Positions 1 to 8,826 of a stretch of DNA of 32,366 nucleotides are shown here, one piece after another; position 1 is the stretch's first letter, and the number at the start of each line of letters is the position of its first letter. The notes under the pieces are model-generated. The model saw only the letters and a list, made by a program, of their open reading frames with translations, ran no database searches and was not told the DNA's origin. Source of the stretch: Thermoleophilia bacterium (lineage in GTDB: Bacteria; Actinomycetota; Thermoleophilia; UBA2241); NCBI GenBank assembly GCA_016933475.1, contig JAFGAW010000031.1, positions 1 to 32,366 on the forward strand, in the 5' to 3' direction. Position numbers and translations under genes: made by a program.

Positions 1-1
1 C

Positions 2-208
2 GACGCACGCACGCTCGTCGACGCCCTCGCCGATCTCCCCGACGACTACCGCACGCCGACCGTGCTGCGCGACGTCTACGGGCTGCCCTACCAGGAGATC
101 GCCGACCTCACGGGGCGGCCGCTCGGCACCGTCAAGGTCATGGTGCACCGCGGTCGGGCCGCGCTGCGTCTGCGCCTCCGCGCCGGCGGCGTGCGCGGTG
201 ATGCCTGA
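2..208 (+). CDS. ECF-type RNA polymerase sigma factor, C-terminal (region 4) fragment; gene starts upstream of window
   Basis: Frame 2 reads DARTLVDALADLPDDYRTPTVLRDVYGLPYQEIADLTGRPLGTVKVMVHRGRAALRLRLRAGGVRGDA*, a sigma-70 region 4 HTH pattern; stop overlaps the next ATG (TGATG). Confidence 0.88.
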   Translation, partial: DARTLVDALADLPDDYRTPTVLRDVYGLPYQEIADLTGRPLGTVKVMVHRGRAALRLRLRAGGVRGDA

Positions 209-636
209 TGGAGTGCACGCACTGCCACGGCCAGCTCAACCGCTACATCGACGGCGAGCTCGGCTATGTCGAGGTCGCCGAGCTGCAGCAGCACCTCGGG
301 TTCTGCCCCGACTGCGCCGCCGAGCTGCGCGAGCTCTCGGCCCTGCGTGGCACACTGGCCGCCTGGGGAGGCACCGCGCTCGCGCCCTCGCCGGGGTTCG
401 CCGAGCGCGTCATGGCCGGTCTCGCCGCCGAGCCGGCGCCGGGCAGCCCGCGGCCGCTTGGCCAAGTCGTCGACGAGACCCTCGACACGCTCGACCGGGC
501 GCTCGGGCACCTGCCCCTGCCCGGCGGTCGCAGGATTCCCGTGAAGAACCTCATCGGCTGGGCGCTCGCCGTGATCGCCCTCGTCGAGGCGGGCCGCCGG
601 CGCGGCCGCCGCGAACGCGAGGCGCGGAGCTGGTGA
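208..636 (+). CDS. Anti-sigma factor with zinc-finger (ZAS / zf-HC2) domain
   Basis: MECTHCHGQLNRYIDGELGYVEVAELQQHLGFCPDCAAEL contains HxxxCxxC; directly follows the ECF sigma gene. Confidence 0.85.
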   Translation: MECTHCHGQLNRYIDGELGYVEVAELQQHLGFCPDCAAELRELSALRGTLAAWGGTALAPSPGFAERVMAGLAAEPAPGSPRPLGQVVDETLDTLDRALGHLPLPGGRRIPVKNLIGWALAVIALVEAGRRRGRREREARSW

Positions 637-1109
637 CTCTCGACCGCGCCCAGATCGAGGCCCTGCTGCCGCACCGCCCGCCGTTTCTGCTCGTCGACGA
701 GGTCGTCGAGCTCGAGCCCGGCGTGCGCTGCGTCGCCACGCGCACGCTGCGCGACGACGACTTCTGGTTCGCCGGGCACTTCCCCGGCAGCCCGGTCATG
801 CCCGGCGTGCTCATCGTCGAGGCGCTGGCGCAGGCGGCGACCATCGCCGCCAGCAGCGGGGGCGGGGCCGAGGGCAAGGTCGGGCTCTTCGCCGGCATCG
901 ACAAGGTGCGTTTCAAGCGCGTCGTGAAGCCCGGCGACACGCTGCGTCTCGAGGCCGAGATCACGAGCGTGCACGGGCCGGTCGGCAAGGCGAAGTGCGT
1001 CGCCACGGTCGACGGGCAGCTCGCCTGCCGGGCCGAGCTCATGTTCGCCGTGGTCGACGCCGCGGCGATCGCCGCCGGCGAGGCGCGGCTCAAGGGGGAG
1101 GCGTCGTGA
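633..1109 (+). CDS. fabZ: 3-hydroxyacyl-[ACP] dehydratase FabZ
   Basis: GTG start overlapping the anti-sigma stop (GTGA); LLPHRPPFLLVDEV, AGHFPGSPVMPGVLIVEALAQ motifs. Confidence 0.93.
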   Translation: MTLDRAQIEALLPHRPPFLLVDEVVELEPGVRCVATRTLRDDDFWFAGHFPGSPVMPGVLIVEALAQAATIAASSGGGAEGKVGLFAGIDKVRFKRVVKPGDTLRLEAEITSVHGPVGKAKCVATVDGQLACRAELMFAVVDAAAIAAGEARLKGEAS

Positions 1110-1131
1110 TCGGCCTCAAGGGGGACGCGCC

Positions 1132-2139
1132 GTGATCGGCCTCAAGCGCGGCCTCGTCAAAGGCGCCCGCATCAGCGCGCTCGGCGTGCACGTGCCCGAG
1201 CGCGTGCTCACCAACGACGACATCGCCCAGTTCCTCGACACCTCCGACGAGTGGATCACGACCCGCACCGGCATCCGCGAGCGCCGCATCGCCCGCGTCG
1301 ACGAGGCGGCCAGCGACCTCGCCGTGGCCGCCGCCGAGCGCTGCCTCGCGGCCAGCGACATCGAGGCCTGCGACCTCGACCTCGTGATCGTGACGACGAT
1401 CTCGCCCGACCACCTCATGCCGGCCACGGCGTCGATCGTCGCCGACCGCCTCGGCGCCCGCCGCGCCGGCGCCTTCGACGTGCAGGCCGGCTGCACCGGC
1501 TTCGTCTACGGCCTCGCCATCGCGACCGCCTTCGTCGCCGCCTCGATCTACGAGCACGTCCTCGTGCTCGGCGCCGAGGTGCTCTCGAAGATGGTCGACT
1601 GGGAGGACCGCGGCACCTGCGTGCTCTTCGGCGACGGCGCCGGCGCCGTGCTCGTGCAGCCGACCGACAACGGCAGCATCTTCTCCTTCGACCTCGGCAA
1701 CGACGGCAGCGGCGCCCAGTACCTCTCCGTCCCCGCCGGGGGCTCGCGGCTGCCGGCCACGTACGCGACGGTCCGCGACCACGACCACGCCATGCACATG
1801 GTCGGCAGCGAGGTCTTCAAGTTCGCGACGCGCACCGTGACCGAGTCGTGCGAGAAGGTCCTCGACGACGCAGGGCTCACGGTCGAGGACGTCGACCTCT
1901 TCGTGCCGCACCAAGCCAACATCCGCATCATCGAATCGGCGGCCCGCCGCCTCGGCTTCACCGACGGTCAGGTGTTCTCCAACCTCGACCGCTACGGCAA
2001 CACCTCCTGCGCCTCGATCCCGCTGTGCCTCCACGAGGCGAGCGAGAACGGTCGCCTCAAGAAGGGCGACATGCTGCTTATGGCCGGCTTCGGCGCCGGG
2101 CTCACCTGGGGGTCCTGCCTGACGAAGTGGGAACTGTAG
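1132..2139 (+). CDS. fabH: beta-ketoacyl-[ACP] synthase III
   Basis: TSDEWITTRTGIRERRI, DVQAGCTGFVYGL (Cys), VPHQANIRII (His), NLDRYGNTSCASIP (Asn) motifs. Confidence 0.95.
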   Translation: MIGLKRGLVKGARISALGVHVPERVLTNDDIAQFLDTSDEWITTRTGIRERRIARVDEAASDLAVAAAERCLAASDIEACDLDLVIVTTISPDHLMPATASIVADRLGARRAGAFDVQAGCTGFVYGLAIATAFVAASIYEHVLVLGAEVLSKMVDWEDRGTCVLFGDGAGAVLVQPTDNGSIFSFDLGNDGSGAQYLSVPAGGSRLPATYATVRDHDHAMHMVGSEVFKFATRTVTESCEKVLDDAGLTVEDVDLFVPHQANIRIIESAARRLGFTDGQVFSNLDRYGNTSCASIPLCLHEASENGRLKKGDMLLMAGFGAGLTWGSCLTKWEL

Positions 2140-2143
2140 GCGG

Positions 2144-3112
2144 GTGGGCTTGCGGGCGCTGATGTTCCCCGGCCAGGGGTCCCAGACCCTCGGCATGGGG
2201 ATGGACCTCTACGAGCACGACCGCCTCGTGCGCGACACCTTCGACGAGGCGTCCGAGGTGCTCGGGCACGACCTGGTCGCGCTGTGCTCCGAAGGGCCGG
2301 CTGAGCTGCTGGCCCGCACCGACCTCGCCCAGCCCGCGCTGCTGACCCACTCGATCGCCGTCTACCGCCTCCTGCGCTGCGAGGGCCTGCACTTCGACGC
2401 CGCCTTCGGCCACAGCCTCGGCGAGTACACGGCCCTCGTCGCCACCGGCGCCGTGTCCTTCCGGCAGGCGGTGCGCCTGGTGCGCGCCCGCGGACTCGCG
2501 ATGCTCGAGGCCGCCCGGCGCAGTCCCGGCGGCATGGTCGCCGTGCTCGGGCTCGAGGACGACGCCGTCGAGGCGCTGTGCGCCGAGCTCGACGGCGTCT
2601 GGCCGGCCAACTTCAACTCTCCCGGGCAGGTCGTGGTGAGCGGCCGCGAGGAGGCGCTCGGCGAGCTCGCCGAGCGCGCCCGCGCGGCCGGGGCTCGCCG
2701 GGTCCTGCCGCTCAAGGTGAGCGGCGCCTTCCACAGCCCGCTGGTCGAGTCCGCCGTCGAGCCTCTCCGCGAGGCGCTCGAAGCGGCCGACTGGCAGGCG
2801 CCGGACCCGCCGTTCTACTCGGTCTGCAGCCTCGACTTCGAGCGCGAGCGCCTCCCCGAGCTCCTCCTGCGGCAGCTCGTCTCGCCGGTGCGCTTCACCC
2901 AGGCCGTCCGGGCGTTGCGAGCGGCAGGGTATGATTCGTTCCTCGAGGTGGGGCCGGGGTCGGTCCTCAGCGGGTTGGTCGCGCGCATCGCGCCCGAGGC
3001 GGTGACGGCGCGCGCCGGCGACCTGGAGTCGGTCGCAGCCCTGAACCCCGAGGCGGACGAGCGCGACGAGCGGGCCGAGCGGCAAGAGCCGGACGAGCGG
3101 GAGGACGCGTGA
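2144..3112 (+). CDS. fabD: malonyl-CoA:ACP transacylase
   Basis: MFPGQGSQ, GHSLGEYTALVA motifs; GTG start, stop overlaps fabG start (GTGA). Confidence 0.95.
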   Translation: MGLRALMFPGQGSQTLGMGMDLYEHDRLVRDTFDEASEVLGHDLVALCSEGPAELLARTDLAQPALLTHSIAVYRLLRCEGLHFDAAFGHSLGEYTALVATGAVSFRQAVRLVRARGLAMLEAARRSPGGMVAVLGLEDDAVEALCAELDGVWPANFNSPGQVVVSGREEALGELAERARAAGARRVLPLKVSGAFHSPLVESAVEPLREALEAADWQAPDPPFYSVCSLDFERERLPELLLRQLVSPVRFTQAVRALRAAGYDSFLEVGPGSVLSGLVARIAPEAVTARAGDLESVAALNPEADERDERAERQEPDEREDA

Positions 3113-3867
3113 GCATCGAGCTGGACCTCGAAGGGACCGTCGCTCTGGTGACCGGCGCCGGCCGCGGCATCGGGCGTGAGATCGCCCGCGCCCTGGCCGC
3201 GGCCGGGGCCGACGTCGCCGTCAACGACGTGGCCGGCAACGAGGATGCCTGCGCCGAGACGGTCGCGGAGGTCGAGGCGCTCGGGCGTCGCGGCCTCGTC
3301 GTCACCGCCGATGTCGGCGACGAGGCGCAGGTCGACGCCATGGTCGAGCGCGTCGAGCAGGAGCTCGGGCCACTGGGCCTGGCCGTCAACAACGCCGGCA
3401 TCACGCGCGACAACGTCGTCATGCGCATGAGCGCCGACGAGTTCGACGCCGTCGTGCGCACGCACCTGCGCGGCAGCTTCCTCGTGAGCAAGGCCGCCGC
3501 CCGGCGCATGTTCAGGCGGCGCGCAGGCTGTATCATCAACCTCGCCAGCGTGGTGGGGCGCAGGGGCAACGCGGGACAGGCCAACTACGCCGCCGCCAAG
3601 GCCGGCATCATCGGCCTCACGAAGTCGCTGGCCAAGGAGCTCGGCGGTCGCGGCGTGCGCGTCAACGCGGTCGCGCCCGGCTACATCGACACGCCGATGA
3701 CGCAGGCGCTGCCCGAGGAGACGCGGCAGCTCATCGTCGAGGCGACGCCGATGAAGACCATCGGCACGGCCGAGGACGTGGCCGACGCCATCGTCTTCCT
3801 GGCCTCGCCGAAGGCGCGCTTCGTCACCGGCGTGACGCTGCCGGTCGACGGCGGGCTCGGCATCTGA
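3109..3867 (+). CDS. fabG: 3-oxoacyl-[ACP] reductase (SDR)
   Basis: TGAGRGIGREIA, NNAGITRD, YAAAKAGIIG, VAPGYIDTPMT. Confidence 0.95.
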   Translation: MSIELDLEGTVALVTGAGRGIGREIARALAAAGADVAVNDVAGNEDACAETVAEVEALGRRGLVVTADVGDEAQVDAMVERVEQELGPLGLAVNNAGITRDNVVMRMSADEFDAVVRTHLRGSFLVSKAAARRMFRRRAGCIINLASVVGRRGNAGQANYAAAKAGIIGLTKSLAKELGGRGVRVNAVAPGYIDTPMTQALPEETRQLIVEATPMKTIGTAEDVADAIVFLASPKARFVTGVTLPVDGGLGI

Positions 3868-3893
3868 ACGGACTGGGCGGGGGCGCGACGGAG

Positions 3894-5150
3894 ATGGCGG
3901 ACAGGGCGAACGGAGCACGACGGGTCGTCGTCACGGGGCTGGGCGTGGTCTCGCCGCTGGGCTGCGACGCGCCGCGCATGTACGAGCGCCTCGTCGCCGG
4001 CGAGTCGGGCGTCGGCGAGATCACGCGCTTCGACCACTCAGACCAGCGCGTCCACATCGCCGCCGAGGTCGAGGGCTTCGACCCCGAGGACTACCTCGAG
4101 AAGCGCAAGGTCCGCCGCCTCGACCTGTTCAGCCGCTACGCCGTCGGCGCCGCGAAGGGCGCGGCCGCCGACGCCGGGTTCGACCCCCGCCCCGAGGCGG
4201 AGCGGGTCGGGGCGGTGATCGGCAGCGGCGTCGGCGGCCTTCAGACGCTGCACCTCGAGATCGAGAAGCTGCTCAAGCAAGGGCCCGAGCGCACCAACCC
4301 GCTGCTCGTGCCGATGATGATCCCCAACATGGGGGCCGCGCACGTGTCGCTCGAGCTGGGCACCAAGGGCCCGCTGAGCTCGACCTGCACCGCCTGCGCG
4401 GCGGGCTCCGACGCGATCGGCCAGGCCTTCGAGATCCTGCGTCGCGGCGACGCCGACGCGATGTTCGCCGGCGGCAGCGAGGCGCCGATCAGCCCCGTCG
4501 GGCTCGCCGGCTTCGCCGCCGCGCGCACGCTCTCGCGCCGCAACGACGACCCCACCGCGGCCTCCCGGCCCTTCGACGACGGCCGCGACGGCTTTGTCAT
4601 GGGTGAGGGCGCCGGCTGCCTGCTGCTCGAGGAGCTCGGGCACGCTCAGGCGCGTGGGGCGCATGTCTACGTCGAGCTCGTCGGCGCCGGCATGAGCTCG
4701 GACTCCTTCCACATGACGGCGCCCGACGAGACCGGCGAGTCGCAGGCGCGCGCCATGAAGGCGGCCCTCGCCGAGGCCGGGCTCAGGCCGGCCGACGTCG
4801 ACTACGTCAACGCACACGGCACGGCGACGCCGCCCGGCGACATCGCTGAGACCAAGGCGATCAAGGCCGCGCTCGGCGAGCACGCCGCCAAGGTCGCCAT
4901 CTCGTCGAGCAAGTCGATGATCGGGCACTGCCTCGGCGCCTCGGGCGCCATCGAGGCGGTCGCCGTGGTCCTCACTATGGTCAACGGTGTCATCCACCCG
5001 ACGATCAACCTGACCGACCCCGACCCCGAGTGCGACCTCGACTACGTGCCGCTGAAGGCACGCGAGGCCCGGGTCGAGGTGGCCGCCTCCAACTCCTTCG
5101 GCTTTGGCGGCCACAACGTCACGCTCGTCTTCCGTCGCTTCGAGGAGTAG
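3894..5150 (+). CDS. fabF: beta-ketoacyl-[ACP] synthase II
   Basis: VVVTGLGVVSPLG, STCTACAAGSDAIG, VNAHGTATPPGD, NSFGFGGHN motifs. Confidence 0.95.
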   Translation: MADRANGARRVVVTGLGVVSPLGCDAPRMYERLVAGESGVGEITRFDHSDQRVHIAAEVEGFDPEDYLEKRKVRRLDLFSRYAVGAAKGAAADAGFDPRPEAERVGAVIGSGVGGLQTLHLEIEKLLKQGPERTNPLLVPMMIPNMGAAHVSLELGTKGPLSSTCTACAAGSDAIGQAFEILRRGDADAMFAGGSEAPISPVGLAGFAAARTLSRRNDDPTAASRPFDDGRDGFVMGEGAGCLLLEELGHAQARGAHVYVELVGAGMSSDSFHMTAPDETGESQARAMKAALAEAGLRPADVDYVNAHGTATPPGDIAETKAIKAALGEHAAKVAISSSKSMIGHCLGASGAIEAVAVVLTMVNGVIHPTINLTDPDPECDLDYVPLKAREARVEVAASNSFGFGGHNVTLVFRRFEE

Positions 5151-5194
5151 CTCGCCCCGCCGCCCGTCGCGGGCCGCGGCGCACCCACCAGCCG

Positions 5195-6181
5195 ATGAAC
5201 GTCACCGTCGAGATCGAGCACCGCGCGACCGACCCCCAGCGCCACGACTGGGTGTGTCGCTCGTGCCACACGCACAGCGACCTGGCCGCCATGCGCGAGC
5301 TGCTCTACGTCTGCCCGCAGTGCGGCTACCACGCCCGCATCGGCGCGCGCGAGCGTATCCGCCAGCTCACCGACCCCGGCAGCTTCACCGAGCTCTGGAG
5401 CGGGGTGAAGACCCTCGACCCGCTCGGGTTCGTCGATCTTCAGACCTACCCGGAGCGCGTCCTCGAGGCCCAGGGCAAGACCGGTCTGGCCGAGGCCATC
5501 GTGACCGGGACGGCGACCATAGCCGACACGGCCTGCGTGCTCGCCGTCATGGACTTCGGCTTCATGGGCGGGAGCATGGGCAGCGTCGTCGGCGAGAAGC
5601 TCTGGCGCAGCGCCGAGCTCGCCGCCGGCGAGCACCTGCCGCTGGTCGCCGTGTGCAGCTCGGGCGGCGCGCGCATGCAGGAGGGCATCCTGTCGCTCAT
5701 GCAGATGGCCAAGACGAGTTGCGCCGTCGACCTCATCACCGACGCCGGGGTGCAGTTCATCGCCCTGCTCGTCGACCCCTGCACCGGCGGCGTCGTGGCA
5801 AGCTTCGCGACGCTCGCCGACATCTGCATCGCCGAGCCCGGCGCGCAGCTCTACTTTTCGGGGCCGCGCGTGATCCAGCAGACCACGCGCGAGGCCCTGC
5901 CCGCCGGCTTCGGCAGCGCCGAGCGCAACCTCGAGCTCGGGCACCTCGACGCCGTCGTGCCCCGGGCCGATCTGCGCGACAAGCTGGGCGCCTACCTTCG
6001 CCTGCTGAAGGGAGGTGAGGGACCTGAACGAGGAGAGACCCGAGGACCGGCAGGTCGAGGCACGGGCCGGCTGGCTGAAGCAGCGCTTGACCGAGCTCAA
6101 GCGGTTGCCGCTTATGCCCGGCGTGCACTTGTCCGAGGAGATCGAGAGAGTCCAGACGAAGCTCAAGACGCTCCGGCATGA
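5195..6181 (+). CDS. accD: acetyl-CoA carboxylase carboxyltransferase subunit beta
   Basis: Zn ribbon WVCRSC...VCPQCGYH, CSSGGARMQEG, YFSGPRVIQQT; ATG at 5195 inside the longer open frame 5030..6181. Confidence 0.9.
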   Translation: MNVTVEIEHRATDPQRHDWVCRSCHTHSDLAAMRELLYVCPQCGYHARIGARERIRQLTDPGSFTELWSGVKTLDPLGFVDLQTYPERVLEAQGKTGLAEAIVTGTATIADTACVLAVMDFGFMGGSMGSVVGEKLWRSAELAAGEHLPLVAVCSSGGARMQEGILSLMQMAKTSCAVDLITDAGVQFIALLVDPCTGGVVASFATLADICIAEPGAQLYFSGPRVIQQTTREALPAGFGSAERNLELGHLDAVVPRADLRDKLGAYLRLLKGGEGPERGETRGPAGRGTGRLAEAALDRAQAVAAYARRALVRGDRESPDEAQDAPA

Positions 6182-7031
6182 GGCCCACCGCCACGACACC
6201 TGGGTGACGGTCGAGATCGCGCGGCACAAGGAGCGGCCGCGCACGCGCGACTACATCGCCCACCTGATCGACGGCTTCGAGGAGCTGAAAGGCGACCGCC
6301 TGCGCGCCGATGACCCCGCCATCGTCGGTGGCCTCGGCTGGTTCCGCGGCCGCGCCGTGCTGGTCGTCGGCCATCAGAAGGGCCGCACCCTGGACGAGCA
6401 GACGCTGCACAACTTCGGGATGGCCAGACCCGAAGGCTACCGCAAGGCGCAACGCCTCTTCGCCCTCGCCGAGCGCCACCGTCTGCCGGTGCTCACCTTC
6501 GTCGACACGCCCGGCGCCTATCCGGGGGTCGCCGCCGAGGAGGGCGGGCAGGCGCGCGCCATCGCCGACACCATGTTGAGGATGGCGCGCCTGAGCGTGC
6601 CCGTGGTGGCGACGATCATCGGCGAAGGTGGCTCGGGGGGCGCCCTCGCCCTCGCCGTCGCCGACCGCGTCCTGATGCAGGAGAACGCGACCTACTCGGT
6701 CATCTCGCCGGAGGGCTGCGCGGCGATCCTCTGGCGCGACGCCGACTACGCGGCGCAGGCGGCCGAGTCCCTTCGCCCGACGGCGTCGCAGCTGTACGAC
6801 CTCGGCGTCATCGAGACGGTGGTCAGGGAGCCGCGCGGCGGCGCCCAGAAGGACCCCGAGGCCGCCGCCGAGGCCGTCGGTGCGGCGATCACTGACGCGC
6901 TCGACGAGCTGCAACAGCTCGACCCCGAGGTGCGGCGCCGGCAGCGGCGCGAGCGCTTCCGTCGTCTGGGCGCCTGGGCCGATCCCGAGGAGGGATTGCC
7001 CGGGGCGCCGTTCTCGCCGTCGCGCATGTGA
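6015..7031 (+). CDS. accA: acetyl-CoA carboxylase carboxyltransferase subunit alpha
   Basis: ARHKERPRTRDYI, IVGGLGWFRGRAVLVVGHQKG, TFVDTPGAYPGV, IGEGGSGGALA, YSVISPEGCAAILW. Start uncertain (GTG 6015 or CTG 6024); overlaps the 3' end of accD out of frame. Confidence 0.92.
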   Translation: MRDLNEERPEDRQVEARAGWLKQRLTELKRLPLMPGVHLSEEIERVQTKLKTLRHEAHRHDTWVTVEIARHKERPRTRDYIAHLIDGFEELKGDRLRADDPAIVGGLGWFRGRAVLVVGHQKGRTLDEQTLHNFGMARPEGYRKAQRLFALAERHRLPVLTFVDTPGAYPGVAAEEGGQARAIADTMLRMARLSVPVVATIIGEGGSGGALALAVADRVLMQENATYSVISPEGCAAILWRDADYAAQAAESLRPTASQLYDLGVIETVVREPRGGAQKDPEAAAEAVGAAITDALDELQQLDPEVRRRQRRERFRRLGAWADPEEGLPGAPFSPSRM

Positions 7032-7037
7032 CCGACG

Positions 7038-7059
7038 GCGCCGCGGGCTGACGCGGCGC
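7038..7059 (+). terminator. GC-rich hairpin after accA
   Basis: GCGCCGCG-GGCTGA-CGCGGCGC, 8-bp perfect stem starting 7 nt after the stop; no U-tract. Confidence 0.5.
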
Positions 7060-7129
7060 GGCGAGCGGTCGTCACCGCGTCCGCCTCGTGGCATCATTGT
7101 TCGTCTCTGCACGACCCCCGAGGACTCCC

Positions 7130-8047
7130 GTGACCCCTTCCGAGACCGTCATCCGCGTCGAGCACCTGCGCAAGGTGTACAAGCACACCATCGCGGTCGA
7201 GGACATCTCCTTCGACGTCGGCCGCGGCGAGATCTTCGGGCTGCTCGGCTCGAACGGTGCCGGCAAGACGACCACGGTCGAGTGCCTCGAGGGCATCCGC
7301 CGGGCCGACGGCGGCAGCATCCGCGTGCTCGGCCTCGACCCGCAGCGCCAGGCGAGCGCCCTGCGCGGACGCGTCGGTTCCCAGCTCCAGGAGTCGCGCC
7401 TTCCCGACCACTTGAAGGTGTGGGAGGCGCTCGAGCTCTTCGCGGGCCTCGCGCCGCGGGCGCTCGACTGGCGCGAGCTACTGAACGCGTGGGGGCTCGC
7501 GGAGAAACGTTCCTCCTCGTTCGCGAGCCTCTCCGGCGGTCAGCGCCAGCGCCTCTTCGTCGCGCTCGCCCTGGTCAGCGACCCCGAGATCGTCGTCCTC
7601 GACGAGATGACGACCGGTCTCGATCCGGCGGCCCGGCACGTGGCTTGGGAGCTGATCGAGGAGATACGCGACCGCGGCGCCACGGTCGTGCTCGTGACCC
7701 ACTTCATGGACGAGGCCGAGCGCCTCTGCGACCGCGTCGCCGTCGTCGAACGCGGTCGCATCGTCGCGCTCGGCGCTCCGGTTGCGCTCATCGACGAGCA
7801 CGCCCCGGAGCTGCGCGTCGTCTTCACGGCCGGCGACCGCGACGTCGGCTGGCTCGCCGGGCTCGATCACGTGCGCGCGGTGACGCAGGGCGGCCCTCGG
7901 GTGACGGTCCACGGCGACGGGCCCGTGCTCGCCCTTGTCGCCGCCGCCCTCGTCGAGCGCGGCATGGTGCCCCGCGACCTGCGCGTCGAGCGGCCCTCGC
8001 TCGAGGACGTCTTCCTCGGGCTGACCGGCCACCACGTCGAGGACTGA
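7130..8047 (+). CDS. ABC transporter ATP-binding protein
   Basis: Walker A GSNGAGKTT, signature LSGGQRQRL, Walker B PEIVVLDEMTTGLD; GTG 7130 preferred over the long 7088 start because homology begins at VIRVEHLRKVY. Confidence 0.92.
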   Translation: MTPSETVIRVEHLRKVYKHTIAVEDISFDVGRGEIFGLLGSNGAGKTTTVECLEGIRRADGGSIRVLGLDPQRQASALRGRVGSQLQESRLPDHLKVWEALELFAGLAPRALDWRELLNAWGLAEKRSSSFASLSGGQRQRLFVALALVSDPEIVVLDEMTTGLDPAARHVAWELIEEIRDRGATVVLVTHFMDEAERLCDRVAVVERGRIVALGAPVALIDEHAPELRVVFTAGDRDVGWLAGLDHVRAVTQGGPRVTVHGDGPVLALVAAALVERGMVPRDLRVERPSLEDVFLGLTGHHVED

Positions 8048-8050
8048 GCC

Positions 8051-8824
8051 ATGCAACGACGGCTGCACCCATTGCGCGCCCTGAAGGCCGTGCTGCGGCT
8101 CACGTGGGTCGAGCTCAAGCTCTTCGTACGCGAGCCGACGACGGCAGTCTTCGTGTTCGCCTTCCCCGTGGCCTTGCTCTTCGTGATGGGCGAGATCTTC
8201 GGCACGCGCGGCGACAGCGACCTCTTCTTCAGGGGCTTCGAGGCCATGGATTACTACGTCCCCGCCTACTTCGCCTTGGTCGCCGCCTCCATCGGCGTCA
8301 TCATGCTGCCGGCGCACCTGACCGGGTACCGGCAGGGCGGCGTGCTGCGCCGCTTCCGCGCCGCCCTCGTCCCGATGTGGATCGTCCTCGGTGCCCAGGT
8401 CGCGGCGGCGCTCGTGCTCGCCGCCCTGGGCGCGGTGCTCGTCTGGTTCTTCGGCTGGCTGGTGTATGGCGTCAGCCGGCCCGCGGACGCGCTCGCCGTG
8501 GCCGTCGCCTTCATCGTCACCACGGTGTGCTTCGCCGCCATCGGCGCCCTGCTCGGCGCCCTGCTCCCGGCGCCCCGCGCGGCGCAGGGCGCCGGCCTGA
8601 TGCTCTTCTTCGTCATGCTCTTCGTCTCCGGCACCGGCCCGCCGACCGAGGTGATGACGAGCCTGATGGTGACGATCGGCGAGTGGCTGCCGCTGAGCCA
8701 CGCGGTCCTCGCGATCCAGGACGCGTGGCTCGGCTTCGGGTGGAACTCGACCGCGCTGCTGATCCTCGCCGCGGTGGCGTTGGCCGCCTCCCTGGGCGCC
8801 CTGCGCGCCTACCGCTGGAAGTAG
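8051..8824 (+). CDS. ABC-2 type transporter permease
   Basis: Multiple hydrophobic segments (VFVFAFPVALLFVMGEIFG, AAALVLAALGAVLVWFFGWLV, LMLFFVMLFVSGTGPP); directly follows the ATPase gene. Confidence 0.88.
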   Translation: MQRRLHPLRALKAVLRLTWVELKLFVREPTTAVFVFAFPVALLFVMGEIFGTRGDSDLFFRGFEAMDYYVPAYFALVAASIGVIMLPAHLTGYRQGGVLRRFRAALVPMWIVLGAQVAAALVLAALGAVLVWFFGWLVYGVSRPADALAVAVAFIVTTVCFAAIGALLGALLPAPRAAQGAGLMLFFVMLFVSGTGPPTEVMTSLMVTIGEWLPLSHAVLAIQDAWLGFGWNSTALLILAAVALAASLGALRAYRWK

Positions 8825-8826
8825 GG

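Noticed and set aside
7088-7129. Longer ABC ATPase N-terminus (start at 7088)
   Set aside because: MASLFVSARPPRTP lacks family similarity; GTG 7130 just before VIRVEHLRKVY fits better.
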